Positions 48,271-60,300 of a stretch of DNA of 64,000 nucleotides are shown one piece after another. The notes beneath the pieces were generated by a model. It was not told where the DNA came from. It saw only the letters and a list, made by a program, of their open reading frames with translations, and searched no databases. Position numbers and translations under genes: made by a program. Positions within the stretch are counted from its first letter, which is position 1, and each line of letters begins with the position of its first letter. Origin of the DNA: Piper betle (taxonomy: Eukaryota; Streptophyta; Magnoliopsida; Piperales; Piperaceae); contig JAURVB010003208.1 in NCBI GenBank assembly GCA_033002965.1, positions 62,001-126,000 of the forward strand, in the 5' to 3' direction.

Positions 48271-48862
48271 CATAGTTGCAAAAATTGCCAAGTCAACTAG
48301 GAATCGGCCTATTTTACTCGGCTTGGTGCACAACCGAGTAAAAAAACAAGGGAGGATCTCTATGGCAAAAAAATCGGACTCTGAATCGGCTGATTCAAGC
48401 CGATCTGAGCTGATTCTCGGCCCAAGTTGATGACAGCAAAATCGGCTGACTCAAGACGGGGGGTAGATGGATCGAGGGGGTTGGCGGGGAGACAAGGGAG
48501 GGAGGGGGGGGGCGACCTGGGACATAGGGGCGGGGGCAATGGTGGAGGCGGCTTGGTTGAATTGGGGGTAGTTTTTGGTAAAAATATTTGACTCAATCTT
48601 TACTTGAGTCGATCAGTTAATAATAATAAAATAAATCTTAAAAATATAAAATATAATATAATAAAATTAAATTAAATAAAAACAACTAATAATAGTCCAA
48701 CGATGTGTTATACAATAATGCGGGGACAGGAGGAAAGAAATCATTGGCTGATTATAACCGATTTACGTGAACGGATTCCTTTCCGATTTTTCATGAATCG
48801 CTCCGATTTAATGACTCCCGTCAAATCCGATTTAACGTCTAATTCTAATTTTTGCAATTATG
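48271..48862. mobile_element. hAT-type MITE next to the PGG exon
   Basis: Terminal inverted repeats CATAGTTGCAAAAATT and CATAATTGCAAAAATT (15 of 16 match). The 8-bp target duplication is ATTTATAG at 48263-48270 and ATTTTTAG at 48863-48870 (7 of 8). The interior has repeated AATCGG/CCGATT motifs and a G-rich stretch at 48455-48560. No transposase. Confidence 0.85.
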
Positions 48863-49704
48863 ATTTTTAGTGTTTCAGTTCCTAAGTGTTGCAAATAATT
48901 TCAATCAGGCTCCATCCATGTGCCCCTATAAATGCCATAAATGTAAGCATAAAGTACTTAAATATCTATGTTTAAATTTAGTAAGTGGATCACCGGCTTA
49001 AATTTGTCACTTATTATAACGAAAAATCATTCACACTAATACTTGTTTGGTGGAAACAAATTGCCCACGTTTTTTGTAAGCAGATAAATTTTACCTTATT
49101 GACATTATCTGCTCATTACAACTAAAATACCATTCACTTAAAAGAAAAGTTCTTTTCCCAAGTCTGTCCATGTCTGGTACTTGCCAATTTAAATAGCCAA
49201 TTTATTTATTAAAATTACATTTGCCAGCTAACTTGATTTAAAATTTTTTCAAACAAAACTGTTTGTTGTTGTTTAGAACATTGATTACTATACTTGGTCA
49301 ATGCTAAGCCTGGCCTGCAATTAAGATAAGTCATCACGATCATCCATGAGTTGATAATGGGCACCATGTCTGTCCCCCAGGGATCCCCTATTAAGTTGAG
49401 GACACCCTATCCTTGTGAGAGTTAATGTGTTCAATTTAAGTAGGCTCCAAGCCTGCTTGGGCAATCTTCTAACATAATAATTTGGTTGACGTGCACGAGG
49501 CACATGCATTATAAAAATGAAGGTTTAATGTCGAAGATAATCCATGTGAAAAACGCAAAAGCGAAATGGGCAAAAAGGGAAGGGAGCTCAAATTACCCAC
49601 CTCACATTAGCCTTGAGTAGCACAATTTTTGTACTTAGACGGGGTGTATCAATTCAAAATCAAGAGTCCACAAACTTCACGAATGTGCTCTAGCCCACCT
49701 CTGC
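48863..49704. other. AT-rich DNA, nothing recognised
   Basis: No coding frame above about 60 codons, and no repeat signature that I can assign. Confidence 0.4.
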
Positions 49705-49835
49705 AATGACCCGGCCCAATTCATACAAATTATGGGCTTAAATCATTCGTCTCAAAACAAGTAAATAAATTAAAGGTTTATAGGCACATTTTTGCTTCTA
49801 TATTTGATCTTATTATAAAAGGTATTAGATCATGA
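49705..49835 (-). mobile_element. TRIM LTR fragment
   Basis: The start GCAATGACCCGGCCCAA and the following spacing match the 153-bp TRIM LTRs at 40110 and 45979, but the block is diverged and has no partner. Confidence 0.5.
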
Positions 49836-50214
49836 CCTGCATGGCTTAATCAAGGATGATTTAGGTCCAGCCCTACCGGAGGGTGTGGTTGTAGAATTGG
49901 TGGCGTGGCACTGATTTGGATGTCGTGCGGCCCCATCCCAAACAGCTTTATTTTTACTTCCTTGGTTGGATGTTATGGGTGTAGACATAAGACCAATAAT
50001 TGATGGGTACAAGATGTGAGGCGATTGAAGCCAGTCCCCTAAGGCCTTTAGAATACCCAAATCCCCAAACCTCTTAATAATATAAACACTACAGCCACTC
50101 AAAACATATATGAAATAATTTATCTTGTGTGCAAGTGTATTTTGGAATAGATCTTAATCACATTACAACTAATAATTGGATCTTAGTTTGATAAGAAGTA
50201 ATAACTATTTGGAG

Positions 50215-51178
50215 AACTTGTTAAACATTGTTTTGATATGACAACACTTCAAAGAGCACTTCAAACTCTTCGAGTAAAATCATAAGAGCAACAAGCACCT
50301 TCAAAAAATCAAAATCAATAGGACTTATGCTTGGAGAAGAAGTCTGGGAAGTTTGATACACACCTCATAACAAGCTTCGAAAACTGAATGGTTTGGTGCA
50401 AAGGCAAGTTCGGCAGTTACTTCAGTCGAGTGTTCGGCAGCTAAAGGGCACAATGGAAAACCCTAAGGCTAACATGGAAGGCTTCGGCAAGGCTTCAGCA
50501 ATGGAACTTCTAGGAGGAAGAGTTGAGATGCAGCTTAGTAGAGACTTCAACAAAGCTTCGACGACCAAAATCCACATCGGTCGAAGATAGAAGTTTGGTG
50601 TAGCTTGAGGGAAAGCTTGAGTTAGAGTTCAGCAAAGTAATAAACAATCCAAGCACAACTGAACTCATCAGCTAGTTCAAGCATGGGTGTTATGATACAA
50701 TTGGTTGGCACTTCTGCAGGTTGTTCTATAGTTGATCGCCTCCAAAGCAATAAATAGGGCCTATGGAGGTGTGTTTTGAGACACCTATGGAGGCCTTTAA
50801 TGCTAGAATTCTCTTGAACCTCTTGGATGACAAAATTGGTTTTTAGGATTAGCTATTCATATTTGCTTTTAATCCTAGTGTTTTCATTGTGTAAATTCCA
50901 AGATAGGGTTGTAATGAGGCAAAGCACAAGTGTTTGAGCTCAATTTATAAACTTCCAAGGTGTTGGGAGTGTGTATAAGCATTTGACCTATGAAATGAAG
51001 GTGTTTGCTTGGAAGACTCCTTTGACTGAAGGTGTGAGCTCGGTGAAGGAGGGATTATCTTTAAGTATTGGTGCTCCTAGGGTGTTAAGAGCTTGTTGTA
51101 ATGACCTTTGGCACTTGGTGGGTGCTTGAGAAGGAAAACTTATTGGTTGCAAGATTTCTTGAGACTTGATGCTTGTGA
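50215..51178 (+). mobile_element. Probable copia LTR, left part
   Basis: The sequence from GATATGACAACACTTC resembles the start of SIRE-type copia LTRs, and no protein is encoded. It ends where a gypsy LTR begins (51179). A piece resembling the end of a copia LTR follows at 54913-55435, so the two may be one LTR split by later insertions. The evidence is weak. Confidence 0.3.
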
Positions 51179-53619
51179 ATGTAATAACCTGACCCAAAGT
51201 TATCTCTTCAAAAGTTGTTAACTGAACTTATTTCAACTAACCTTTGGATGTGGGATTTCCAAACATGTGCACTAAGCCGAGGCCGACCATGTGTTATTAG
51301 CCATCTAGGTCAAATGTACCCAAGTATATAATGATAACATCAATAACACATTAGGAAAATTAGTTATCAGAATATATAACAGTATGCCAATTTTTTAAAT
51401 TTTTTTATGCATGTGATCGTATAATTAGTTTTATATTGTTATCGCGTTACGATGCATTAGTTATTATTTTTAGGTGGGTTAGTAGACTTAGACATCTCAT
51501 TAGAGTTAGGACACTGTTATTTTATTTGATGGTATTTTATTATATTTTATTTTATATTTTTCAAAAATTATTTATTATTATTGAATCAAGTTGGGAGCGA
51601 GTCAAATTTTATTTACAAAACTACCCTATGTGTATACCTTCTTCCCGACCCTACCCCTTACCCACATCATCGCCTTCACCCGACATGACAACCCACCCCT
51701 CTACTCCACCCAACGTCCTTCTCCTCCATACCGAACTATCACCATCATTGGCCTCTTCTTCTTCGGTGGGTCGCTGAAGCAAACACCGCTGCCAGCAACT
51801 GTTGGGTCACAATGGCCATGTCGACCTCCTCCCCTTGCCTTGACTGTCATGGACCATCACCTCCCTCCCTCACTTGCTGTTTGGCTTCTGACAATAGTTG
51901 TTTGCCTCTCACTGCAGATGTTGTCACCGGACGGCAACTGCTGTCCCTTGCCGGCTGTTGTGCACCTCCTAGGGTTTGATTTGAACCCGACACCCTTTCT
52001 AACCCTAGCTGACACATCGAGGTATACCTAATTTAGAATTAACTATATGATTTATAATTAATTAGTGTAATGTGTTAAAAATAGAATTGTTCTTAATATG
52101 GACGATGAAATTGCCTAATAGTGTAAGAATTGATTTGCATTACTATAATGTGTTCTTGATGGATGTAAATAAATTGATCGTATGAATTAAATGCAAATTG
52201 ACATGGTACGTGAATATAATATTGTTGTGTGATTATTCATGACTTGATTTGAGGGATTTATTGAGTTGAAGCTAATCAATAGGACTAGAATATGTATGGA
52301 TTGATGCATATATGTCGTGTGGGGGGGATCATATGCTGAAATCGATGAATGCCACAGTTAGGGATTTTGTCATGATGTATATTGTATGTTGCGTATGATT
52401 GATGATGAGGGTAACATTCATTCACCATACTGGGCATTAGTATTTAGTTTTGATGTGTATGTGCGAAGTAAGAGCTCGCTACTTTAGTGTGTGACCCATC
52501 TTGGAACTTTTACTAAGTCCGTTTAGAACTCAATCGCTAATTATATGATTTTCTCCATCATGTTTTGATTTAATTGATATAGGATAGGATGTGATGAATG
52601 ATATATTTATTGAATTCCACTTAGCATAGGCTATTTAGCCAAATGATTTTCAGATTAAAAACCCTCGAGGGTGACATCCTCGATTTGTTTTGAAAGTCAG
52701 CACCAAATCAAGTTGTCTTCGGGCCTACTATTTAATTACCTACCTAGCCCTATAGTATGAATTTTATGACTTTTAAGTGAGATGTGAGATGGGGAAATAG
52801 ACTCATCATACATACAGTGAGATGGTGCATGTTTAAGTCACAATGAGCTCTAGATTGGTAAGCGGGTTGTTCCAATCCCGAGGGATCCTGATAATTCCAC
52901 ATTTTGAGCATCCTCAAACCCAAAGAAGTGTGGAGGTTTATGGGTATTGTAATGGAGTACATACTTAGATGTATGGATTTAAAGGGTATTAAAGATGACT
53001 GCCTGAGAGTACTCGGCATATATTCTCAGGTCCAGATGCTATATGGATGATGTAGAGAGCTTTAGTATACTGGTTTTTCTGAGCATCTAATAGCTAAAAA
53101 ATGTTGGAGTGAGAGATCAAACTAGTAAGTCTAAGATGCTATTCAGGCTATAGTTTGATGGCTTCTTAGTAGTTGCTCTTATGAGTGTTATTGTGAAGTT
53201 GTAAATGTTTTATTTTAACATGAGAGTCAGCTCTTATGTGCCAGTTTAATAAGTAGTTATTTCTAGACCACTAACACTCGTTACTGACATTTTCTTATTA
53301 TATATATAGGTAAGAATTCTGAAGAATGAGCACTGTCAGTACGACGGAAGAGCAACTATGCCACTTTGCACACATATATCTGTCGAGTGACGAAAATGAA
53401 CATGTTATGATATATTGATGTTAATATGGTTTGGGATGCAAATTTTATCATGGTATGAGATGTGACATGGTTGCTACATAAATTATAGCATGATATGAAA
53501 TGTATATATGTATGGTGATTTTGGTAACATTATGAGCATGATCAGCAGATAGGTCAAGACCCAACTCAGGACATTGATGTGATTGATGTATGTAAAACTT
53601 GTGTTATTATAACATATTG

Positions 53620-53651
<32 letters not shown>

Positions 53652-53978
53652 CTATATATATAATGTTAACTGGGCATTCCTTATTGCACTTATAAGCGAA
53701 ACTCTATCTGTTTTGATTTAAAAATCATCATTTTCCAAATTTAATTTGTGTTTGAATTATTTTGACTTATGTTTCGGTTTGTCATAACATACATATAGGA
53801 TCCTATTAGGTTTAGAGCATTTATGTATGAATTGTAAGTAAACTTTCTCGTCTTGAGACACCGAGAGTAGATCCCTTCCGCTAGGGTTAGATTGACCAAT
53901 TTAATTAAGTTAAGAATGGTTCGGTCCGCAATATTATTTCCAAATCAGCTTGAGAGTGAACTAGATTTGGGTTTTATA
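51179..53978 (+). mobile_element. Gypsy LTR, about 2.8 kb
   Basis: It starts TGTAATAACCTGACCC and probably ends GGGTTTTATA, followed by AATATCATCTC, a worn version of the TGGTATCAGAGC primer-binding site. It carries the C-rich block (51640-51970) and downstream sequence homologous to the antisense repeat at 1-430. It contains a TA tract at 53622-53662. No target duplication was found. The frames 51436-51777 and 51591-52031 are LTR by-products. Confidence 0.55.
53622..53662. repeat. (AT)n microsatellite
   Basis: About 15 AT units, a one-base break, then five more. Confidence 0.95.
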
Positions 53979-53987
53979 AATATCATC

Positions 53988-54912
53988 TCTAACAACACAG
54001 CTAGAAGTACAAATTAACGGGCCTAAGTCATATATTTAAAAGTGGTTAACCGAAGTTAAATATCTATAGTCTATTCCGAATAATAAACTAAATCTTACCC
54101 TAGTAGGTATTTGACACCTACTGGAGTAATATCCAGTTTATTAGTGGAAATTGATTATAGATTTTCTACTCCACTTAACCATTTTTTGAAGAAATGACTA
54201 AGGTATATTAGTTTGCAGTTTGGGCCAGGTCGTTATAGATGATATCAAAGCAACCTGGTTCTGTATTAGATGGTAGGTTGGACTAAGGACATTGATTAGG
54301 TTGCTCGTTAAGGGCCAAAGAAAGACGTGGGTTGGGGCTAGCGACGGGTCAAATGTATGAATTTCAAAGACAAAATTTCTTAAAGGTTTGTTTGGTTAGC
54401 ATGAAAATAGTGTAAATGAAAAAAAAATTCATATGAAATGGAAATGCAATGAGATGAATTGACATGGAAATTTTAAAACTTTCCCTTACATGTTTGGATA
54501 GTAGTAAATTAAGATAAAAATGAAATATTCCTTCCAATATGCATGTACATGTGCCTCTTCAAATTTCCCTCAATTTCTTTTGTTTTCATAAAAAAATGTA
54601 GTTTTGTAAAAGTTGTGTATAATTATTTTGATTAAAATTGAAATTTCTTCTTGGAAGAAATTTTAAGACATTCAAATCCAAGAAATTTTGTGACCTCTAA
54701 ATTATACATTTTTTAATTTAATTTCAGGACAACCAAACAGACCCTAAGGTAGGTTGATTGTGAGATCATTAAACTTAGTCATATATCAAATACTTAATGG
54801 GGTAAGATCTGGTTTGTTCATGAGAATGGAATATAGATATTAAGCTTCGGTTTACCACTTTTGAAAATATGACTTAGGCTCATTAGTTTACACTATGGGT
54901 CAAGTCGTTAAA
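53988..54912 (+). mobile_element. TRIM with inverted left terminus
   Basis: The right LTR is 54759-54912 (TGTGAGATC to GTCGTTAAA). The left LTR, ending GTCGTTATA at 54237, keeps only its last about 125 bp. It is joined directly, at about 54113, to a reverse-complement copy of the same LTR part (53988-54112), forming a palindrome with almost no spacer. The primer-binding site GATATCAAAGCAACC follows at 54241. A MITE is inserted in the interior. No clear target duplication remains. Same family as 40110 and 45669, opposite strand. Confidence 0.7.
54387..54744. mobile_element. MITE nested in the TRIM interior
   Basis: Inverted ends of the GGGTCTGTTTGGTT type (left TTGTTTGGTTAGCATG, right complement of CTGTTTGGTTGTCCTG). 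The TRIM interior is uninterrupted at this place in the 45669 copy (complement of ACCTTAGGAAATTTT). Flanks TAAAGGT and TAAGGT are a likely imperfect target duplication. A hAT origin is probable from the end sequence. Confidence 0.7.
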
Positions 54913-55440
54913 GTAAAGGCTTCTTGATATTTCTTGTAAGTTGTATAAGTTGATTAACATAGTAATGCTAAGAAGTCTTACCCAACCAATGGACTTGATG
55001 GGGTGGAAGAGAGGTAGGAGTTCCAAACCTCATGAAGAATTCTGGTGTCTTCTCTCTTCCCTCCCTCTTTATGTACTCATTCTCATTTTGTTCACCTTGT
55101 TGCACACTCAGTTGTCTTGTATTTAGCTTGATCGTTTTAGAGAATTAAGCAAACAAGTTCAATATCACATAGTGACTTGTATAGTTTGATTAATTAGTCA
55201 AAGTAAGTATTTTTGTCACTTTGAACTTGTGTGTTTATTCCCTCACACACATCACTTGATTGCCTTGATTATCTTTACTTGTACTTATTATATTTATCTC
55301 ATTTGTGTTTAATCCATTCTATTTAGGGTCCATTCTTATGATCTTACAAGGGTCTAAGTTTTTTCTTAATCTAATAATTTGATTTGTGATCTTGGTTAGT
55401 TCTTTCTCGCATAGCCCCTTCAATTGGAATCAAAACTTGA
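54913..55440 (+). mobile_element. Probable copia LTR end and primer-binding site
   Basis: The end of a T-rich LTR-like block is followed at about 55430 by AATTGGAATCAAAACTTGA, a degraded initiator-methionine primer-binding site. After it come residues reminiscent of a copia gag start, not clear enough to call. Confidence 0.35.
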
Positions 55441-55567
55441 TTTATTAAGATAGGCACTTCACCTTCAAACTATTCAAGAGAAAATTTTGAAGAACTCTAA
55501 ATGACTTTTGAAGCTCTTTTTTGGAAGTCTAAAATTTGTGCTAGACTAACCAACTAAGGGACTTAAT

Positions 55568-55998
55568 TAGGAGTGAGCAAAATTAAGTGAAAACCAAAAA
55601 CTGAATCGAACCGAAACATAATCATCAATTGGGCTTGGCTTCAAACTTATTTAATTTGGTTTTTGGTTGGGCGTATACAAATCAAGATCCATATTAATAT
55701 TTCGGTTCGGATCCCAACTGAGGTTATTAGATGATATGTACATTTAGAATTCTAAATTTAATTATTATGTTCATTGAAAAAATCATATAAATTTGATTAA
55801 ATGATTAAAAAAATCATTTTTTTAAACTTATTGTATAATTCGGTTATAGAACTGAACAAACCGAAATGATTATTTTTGTTCAGCTATGTTCGGTTCAGTT
55901 AGGGGGTAAATAAGTTGGGTCTTTATTATGTAATCTAGCCGCCAAATGTAATCTAGTTAATTCGTTTTGTAACCGAAATCACTATATGCTCACCCCTA
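55568..55998. mobile_element. hAT-type MITE
   Basis: Inverted ends TAGGAGTGAGCA and TAGGGGTGAGCA. Flanking 8-mers GACTTAAT (55560-55567) and CACTTAAC (55999-56006) match at six positions, a worn 8-bp duplication. Internal CGGTTCGG/CCGAA motifs are arranged as inverted pairs. Confidence 0.7.
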
Positions 55999-56006
55999 CA
56001 CTTAAC

Positions 56007-57140
56007 GGTAACATTCTTAGTATAATATAATATTTAAAGATTGACCAAGTAATAAATGATAATCAAACGGTACAATATTGGTAACCATTTTGTATTATCT
56101 TCAAAAAAACAATTGATTTTAATACTATCTTCCACTAAAATAAAAAGTTTAAGCAATTTTGCTCCTTATCACTCAATATAATTATACTCGTTGTTTATAA
56201 ATCTTAATTTTCCTACCCAAGCGTTGGAGAGTGAAAGTGACTTTTGTACTTCATGGGTTGGTTTTTGTTAAATTATTGGGTCGAGTTACTTTCGACCAGT
56301 TAATAGTTGATTTCAAATAAAGATACCACCTTGAACACCCATTGCAGTACTTGAACCAGCGTTTTGGAGGGCCCAACTCGGTTGCCAACTGGCATGAAAA
56401 TAGGTACAAGCATGCATTCACACCTGATATGGTTTGAAATCTGGGTTTTCGAGTAGAGACAAAATTAACTAGGAACGCTCCTTCAACTTAAATTAATCTG
56501 AAATCGAAGTAGCTTCTGTGAGACCTTTCATCAGCAAAATAAAACTAAGCAGTTATTTATTCACGTCGAAAATCTCTCAATTATTAGTCTTCAATATCAT
56601 ATGGTCTTACAACTAAGTCTTATAGCATGTACATATATGAGATTTTCATCTGCTTTGTTTTCTCAAGACCCTCTGGCATAGTATAGACTCTCAGCCCTTC
56701 TTGTTTTCATTGTTGTTATGAGCACTAATATACTGAGGATCGAACGAAAATTTCCTCTAATTGAGAGCCATATCCACCTTCTTGGAAAATAACAAAAACT
56801 GGAATTTTACAATTTTTAGCTATATTTTTAGGAATTTTTAGAATCTTTTTACTTATGGGCGGCAATAGAAACACTAAATAAAACCTCCTCCCGACTAGTA
56901 CCTATTTGAGAGTTTAGACCTGTGCGTGTGAGTCAGTCTACTTATTCTTTTTAAGTTAATGATGATTATGATTACGAGGGAGGTTTTTGATAATTATTTT
57001 TAAGGATTTTAAGATAAGCTGTGAAAGTTATACATGATTTCTTTATTTTTTATGACAATAACTACCTAAAATATCTATGATTTATAAACGTCTGTAAAAA
57101 AATATCATTAAACTTTCATTTTATATAAAAAACAAATTAC
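56007..57140. other. AT-rich DNA downstream of the ankyrin exon
   Basis: No ankyrin motif or other coding signature on either strand. On the minus strand it begins with the GTAATTT donor of the ankyrin exon. Confidence 0.4.
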
Positions 57141-57932
57141 CTTGGAGCTCGGAATAGAGTGCTCTATGAGCATTCAAGGGCTTGGGGTATGAGCATTCGT
57201 AAGAGACTGCTTCTTTACTTGTTCGAATGAGAGCATATGATATACGATATCCCAGTGGTTCCACTGCGCAGCAAAATAGAGCGGAGAAGCCTCGTCCGCC
57301 CAAAGCATGTCCTTGTGTTCACGCGTGAACACCTTCACCACCTCCAGATGACCCTTCAATGCTGCCAAGTCTAATGCGGTCATGCGTCCGTGCGATGTCT
57401 CCATTTCCAACAACTTCACAAGCTCCTTGGATTTACTGGCAGTACTAGTACTAGCAGGTGAAATTGACTTGGCATGGTTAATCAAAACGTTGACAATTTG
57501 AAAGCGGCCGAACTTGGAAGCAACGTGCAGTGCAGTGTTTCCCCGGGAATCCACGGCGGTTAAGAGGGACGGGCTACCCAATCTGAGTACCTCTTGCACC
57601 ACCTCTTCGTGCCCATACTTGGCTGCTACATGGAGCGCGGTTTGATTTGTTGCTCTGGTGATCTGATTAAGGGCTCGTGGGAGATCATTGATGCATTGCA
57701 GCCGCTTCCCGTCTTGTGCAACCATTGCCCAGTACACCTCCGAGCTCATGCCCTCACCAGTTACCGACTTCGGCTTCTCCTCTTTATTGTCCTTCTGCAG
57801 CTTGCCATCTCTTTTTTCTGTGTTAGTATCAATCTCATGATCAACACTCGATAAAATGGTCAGCTCTTTGCCCTTGGACGATCGGATGGCGCTAATTTTG
57901 GCCTCCTCCAGCATTGGGTCGCCGATCTTCAT
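57141..57932 (-). pseudogene. Ankyrin-repeat exon of an ACD6-like gene, frameshifted
   Basis: From the ATG at 57932 the frame encodes 252 residues. A charged N-terminus of about 60 residues is followed by ankyrin repeats at about 95-128 (TALHVAAKYGHEEVV), 131-165 (GNTALHVASKFGRFQIV), 184-214 (TALDLAALKGHLEVV) and 215-234 (SPLYFAAQWNHWDIV). It stops at 57174. The family normally continues with a short stretch like ESVAYE, and exactly that (SKEAVSYE) is present in the next frame, so one base was lost or gained around 57200-57222. The shifted frame runs to a good donor CCAAG|GTAATTT at 57141. Ankyrin/PGG proteins act in defence at membranes, and the matching PGG exon is at 48141-47461. An intact expressed product is unlikely unless the frameshift is a sequencing error. 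Confidence 0.75.
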
Positions 57933-58140
57933 AGTACCAATACCAGATGCCTGAGAGATTCTATTCGAATTATTGAAGGGAAGAATGGGATTGCAAATTG
58001 GCTCAAGAACAGACTTTAAAGACTAGAAATTGTGTTAGAATGTGCAAGTGGGAAGGACAGCGATTAAGAGAGAGAAGGAAGACTTGGTCCTTTTTTTCTA
58101 AAAAAAGGCAAGACCCACTTCTCTAGCTGGCTTCAATGTC
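57933..58140 (-). promoter_or_regulatory. Putative 5' leader of the ankyrin gene
   Basis: On the minus strand, a pyrimidine-rich tract (CTTCCTTCTCTCTC, at about 58084-58065) lies some 140 bp upstream of the ATG, with no ATG between it and the start. Such tracts are common in plant 5' leaders. I could not pick a TATA box with confidence. Confidence 0.35.
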
Positions 58141-58962
58141 TAAGTTGAGGATTGTTTATTTGATTTAAACATTTAATATGAAGACAAGGCTTAGTTTCCA
58201 AATTTACTCGTTGAGAATTGTTAATTTGCCGTCTCCTCTCCCAGTTAGCGTTTAATGCTTCTCTACCTATCATAGCGATGACTTTTCAAATATATGTATG
58301 AAACAGGAATCAGTATAATATTTATCGCACTTCTGAGATATATATCTAACTTGAGACCTCACTCATGCCATAGATTTTAACCCAAATTGACTAACATGTC
58401 CGCCACCTCTTCCGAACATAGCTTTGCGCCCTGGCTATCTGGCGGCTTCCTAGCACTTGTACATGATAAAACCTAGAAACACCCTCACTCATTATCGTGT
58501 TATTGGCAATTTACAAAACTTGGGGTGACCGATAAGCTCATCAAAATTTGTAATATCAAAGACAACTGATAAAAAGAATTTATCAAAATATTTACTCGGG
58601 CAAATGACTAGTTTGTTATGTGAAAAGAAAGCCAAGAGGAAAAACTCTGAAAACCACCGTCAGCAGCTACTTTATCCAACTCACGTCTTCCATATTAAAT
58701 GAAAGAGACAATTACTTCAAGAAGGTATGTGAATTTACAATTCAATGTGGGAGGGACGAATTCAATATAATATGTGTCGGCGGGAGAGGGTATATGATTT
58801 TAGTTATAATGGCAAGAGTGCCCTTGTTTAGTTCGGTTTACTTTTTTAAAAAAATAACCATCGGGTAGGTTCAATTTACACAAGCCTTCCATCTCACGTG
58901 TGCCTCTAATCTCTTAGGCGGCAATCTGCCTTGCGGCACCATATTTTATGGTGGAATGGGCT
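58141..58962. other. Upstream region of the ankyrin exon
   Basis: No gene recognised. The frame 58620-58868 has no domain. The region ends at the copia insertion site. Confidence 0.35.
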
Positions 58963-58967
58963 TGATC

Positions 58968-59452
58968 TGCTTGAAAATTGGATATAAATATATGCATGAA
59001 TCGGGAATTGTATCATATGTTATTATATAAGGTTGGCTAAATTAAATTGATATACTAAAGTTAAGGGTTATGAGCTATAAATTAAAGTGTAGAATTTAAT
59101 GAGAAAAGTGTGGAATTCAACGTGTAGATACCTTTTCATAAATTCTCTTTCGTGATGGGTGGAATTGAATTTATGGAACTAAGGTTATAAATAAGGAAGT
59201 TATGGTCCATAAATTCATATATGGTTTTCGTTCTGGTATCTCATTGTTCAGAACTTTAGTTTAGAAAACTAGTTTTGGATTTGGAAGATCCATAACTGAG
59301 AATTCAGGTTTTGAAAACTCTTCCTGAATTCGGACTTTAGTTTCTTTATGGCTCCAGGTACGCTTCCGCTATTTTATTTTATTTATCTAGTTTAATTTCT
59401 CTTGATGATTTGATATGAAGTCGATCTAAGTTTATACAGTTTATTTATAACA
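58968..59452 (+). repeat. 5' LTR of the copia element
   Basis: 485 bp, starting TGCTTGAAAATTGG and ending TTTATAACA. It contains about 63 bp (around 59265-59330) that are missing from the 3' LTR. Confidence 0.92.
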
Positions 59453-60300
59453 AGCGGCATCAGAGCCACCTTCATATCAAATTATTGAGAATTAGGTTTT
59501 ATTTTATGAATTATTGTGGGATTTAATCCCAAAATTAAGGTTCTCTTTCGGTAACATAACATGAGGAAAATAAAGGTACAAAAGGTTATAATTTTGGAAA
59601 CTCCCACATAAAGATATTTTTTTATAACCTTTTGGTTAAGTCATAATTAATATTTTAAAATTTATTAAGGATTACAATATGCTGCCAAAGTAGCCTCTTT
59701 TGTGGAAATTAATTTATTTTTAAAATATTAAGACGGTTATAAGTATTTAATTCATGTGGATATTAATTGGCAAAAAGGAAAGTTAATGTTTGACAGAATT
59801 CTATATTCATATGTAGTAATAGGTATGAGACAATTATCAAGTGTCCATGTAGATGATAAATCAGTCAAAATGAAGGTTTATTATTTGACAGGATTTATTG
59901 TTCATATTTTACTACACTAAAGATTCATTATTGTAATAAATATGGGATAATTATCAGGTTTCCATGTGGATAATAAATCAGCCAAAAAGGTTTTTTATCT
60001 GACAGGATTTATTATCCATATTTGATTATGACATTAAAATAATAAATATGAGATAATTATCAGGTTTCCATGTGAATGATAAATTGGCCAAAAGGAAGGT
60101 TTATTATTTGATACGATTTATTATTTATATTTGATTATTGCACTAAGAGTACCATTTACAAATTGATATTTCTGTCCAAAGACTAAATATTAATGTTGTG
60201 CTAGGTATCTATTAATGGGATTAAAAATTATTAATCTTATTATGGGCATGTTGTTTTCTCTTCATTTAATCAGTCTGCTTCTATAATTTCTACTAACATA

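Larger units (their letters stand above)
48142..57140 (-). other. Putative intron or gap between ankyrin and PGG exons
   Basis: If the two flanking exons are one gene, this is a 9-kb intron. It is bounded by AAG|GTAATTT at 57141/57140 and TGTGCAG at 48142. It contains three MITEs, a TRIM copy plus a TRIM fragment, a large gypsy LTR and copia LTR pieces, all listed separately. The middle ankyrin exon usual in this family was not found on either strand, so the gene may be broken by these insertions, or the two exons may be separate relics. Confidence 0.45.

Noticed and set aside
51436..52031. Frames of 113 and 146 codons
   Set aside because: They fall in the C-rich part of a gypsy LTR. Composition-driven, with no domain.
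57205..57225. GTAAAG at the end of the ankyrin frame as an early splice donor
   Set aside because: It would explain the frame break, but the family motif SKEAVSYE continues beyond it in the next frame and a better donor (AAG|GTAATTT) follows at 57141. A frameshift is the simpler reading.
57594..57854. Plus-strand frame opposite the ankyrin exon
   Set aside because: Shadow of the ankyrin frame. Its translation has no recognised family.
58620..58868. Possible small gene upstream of the copia element
   Set aside because: 82 codons without recognised domain, conserved copy or clear start context.
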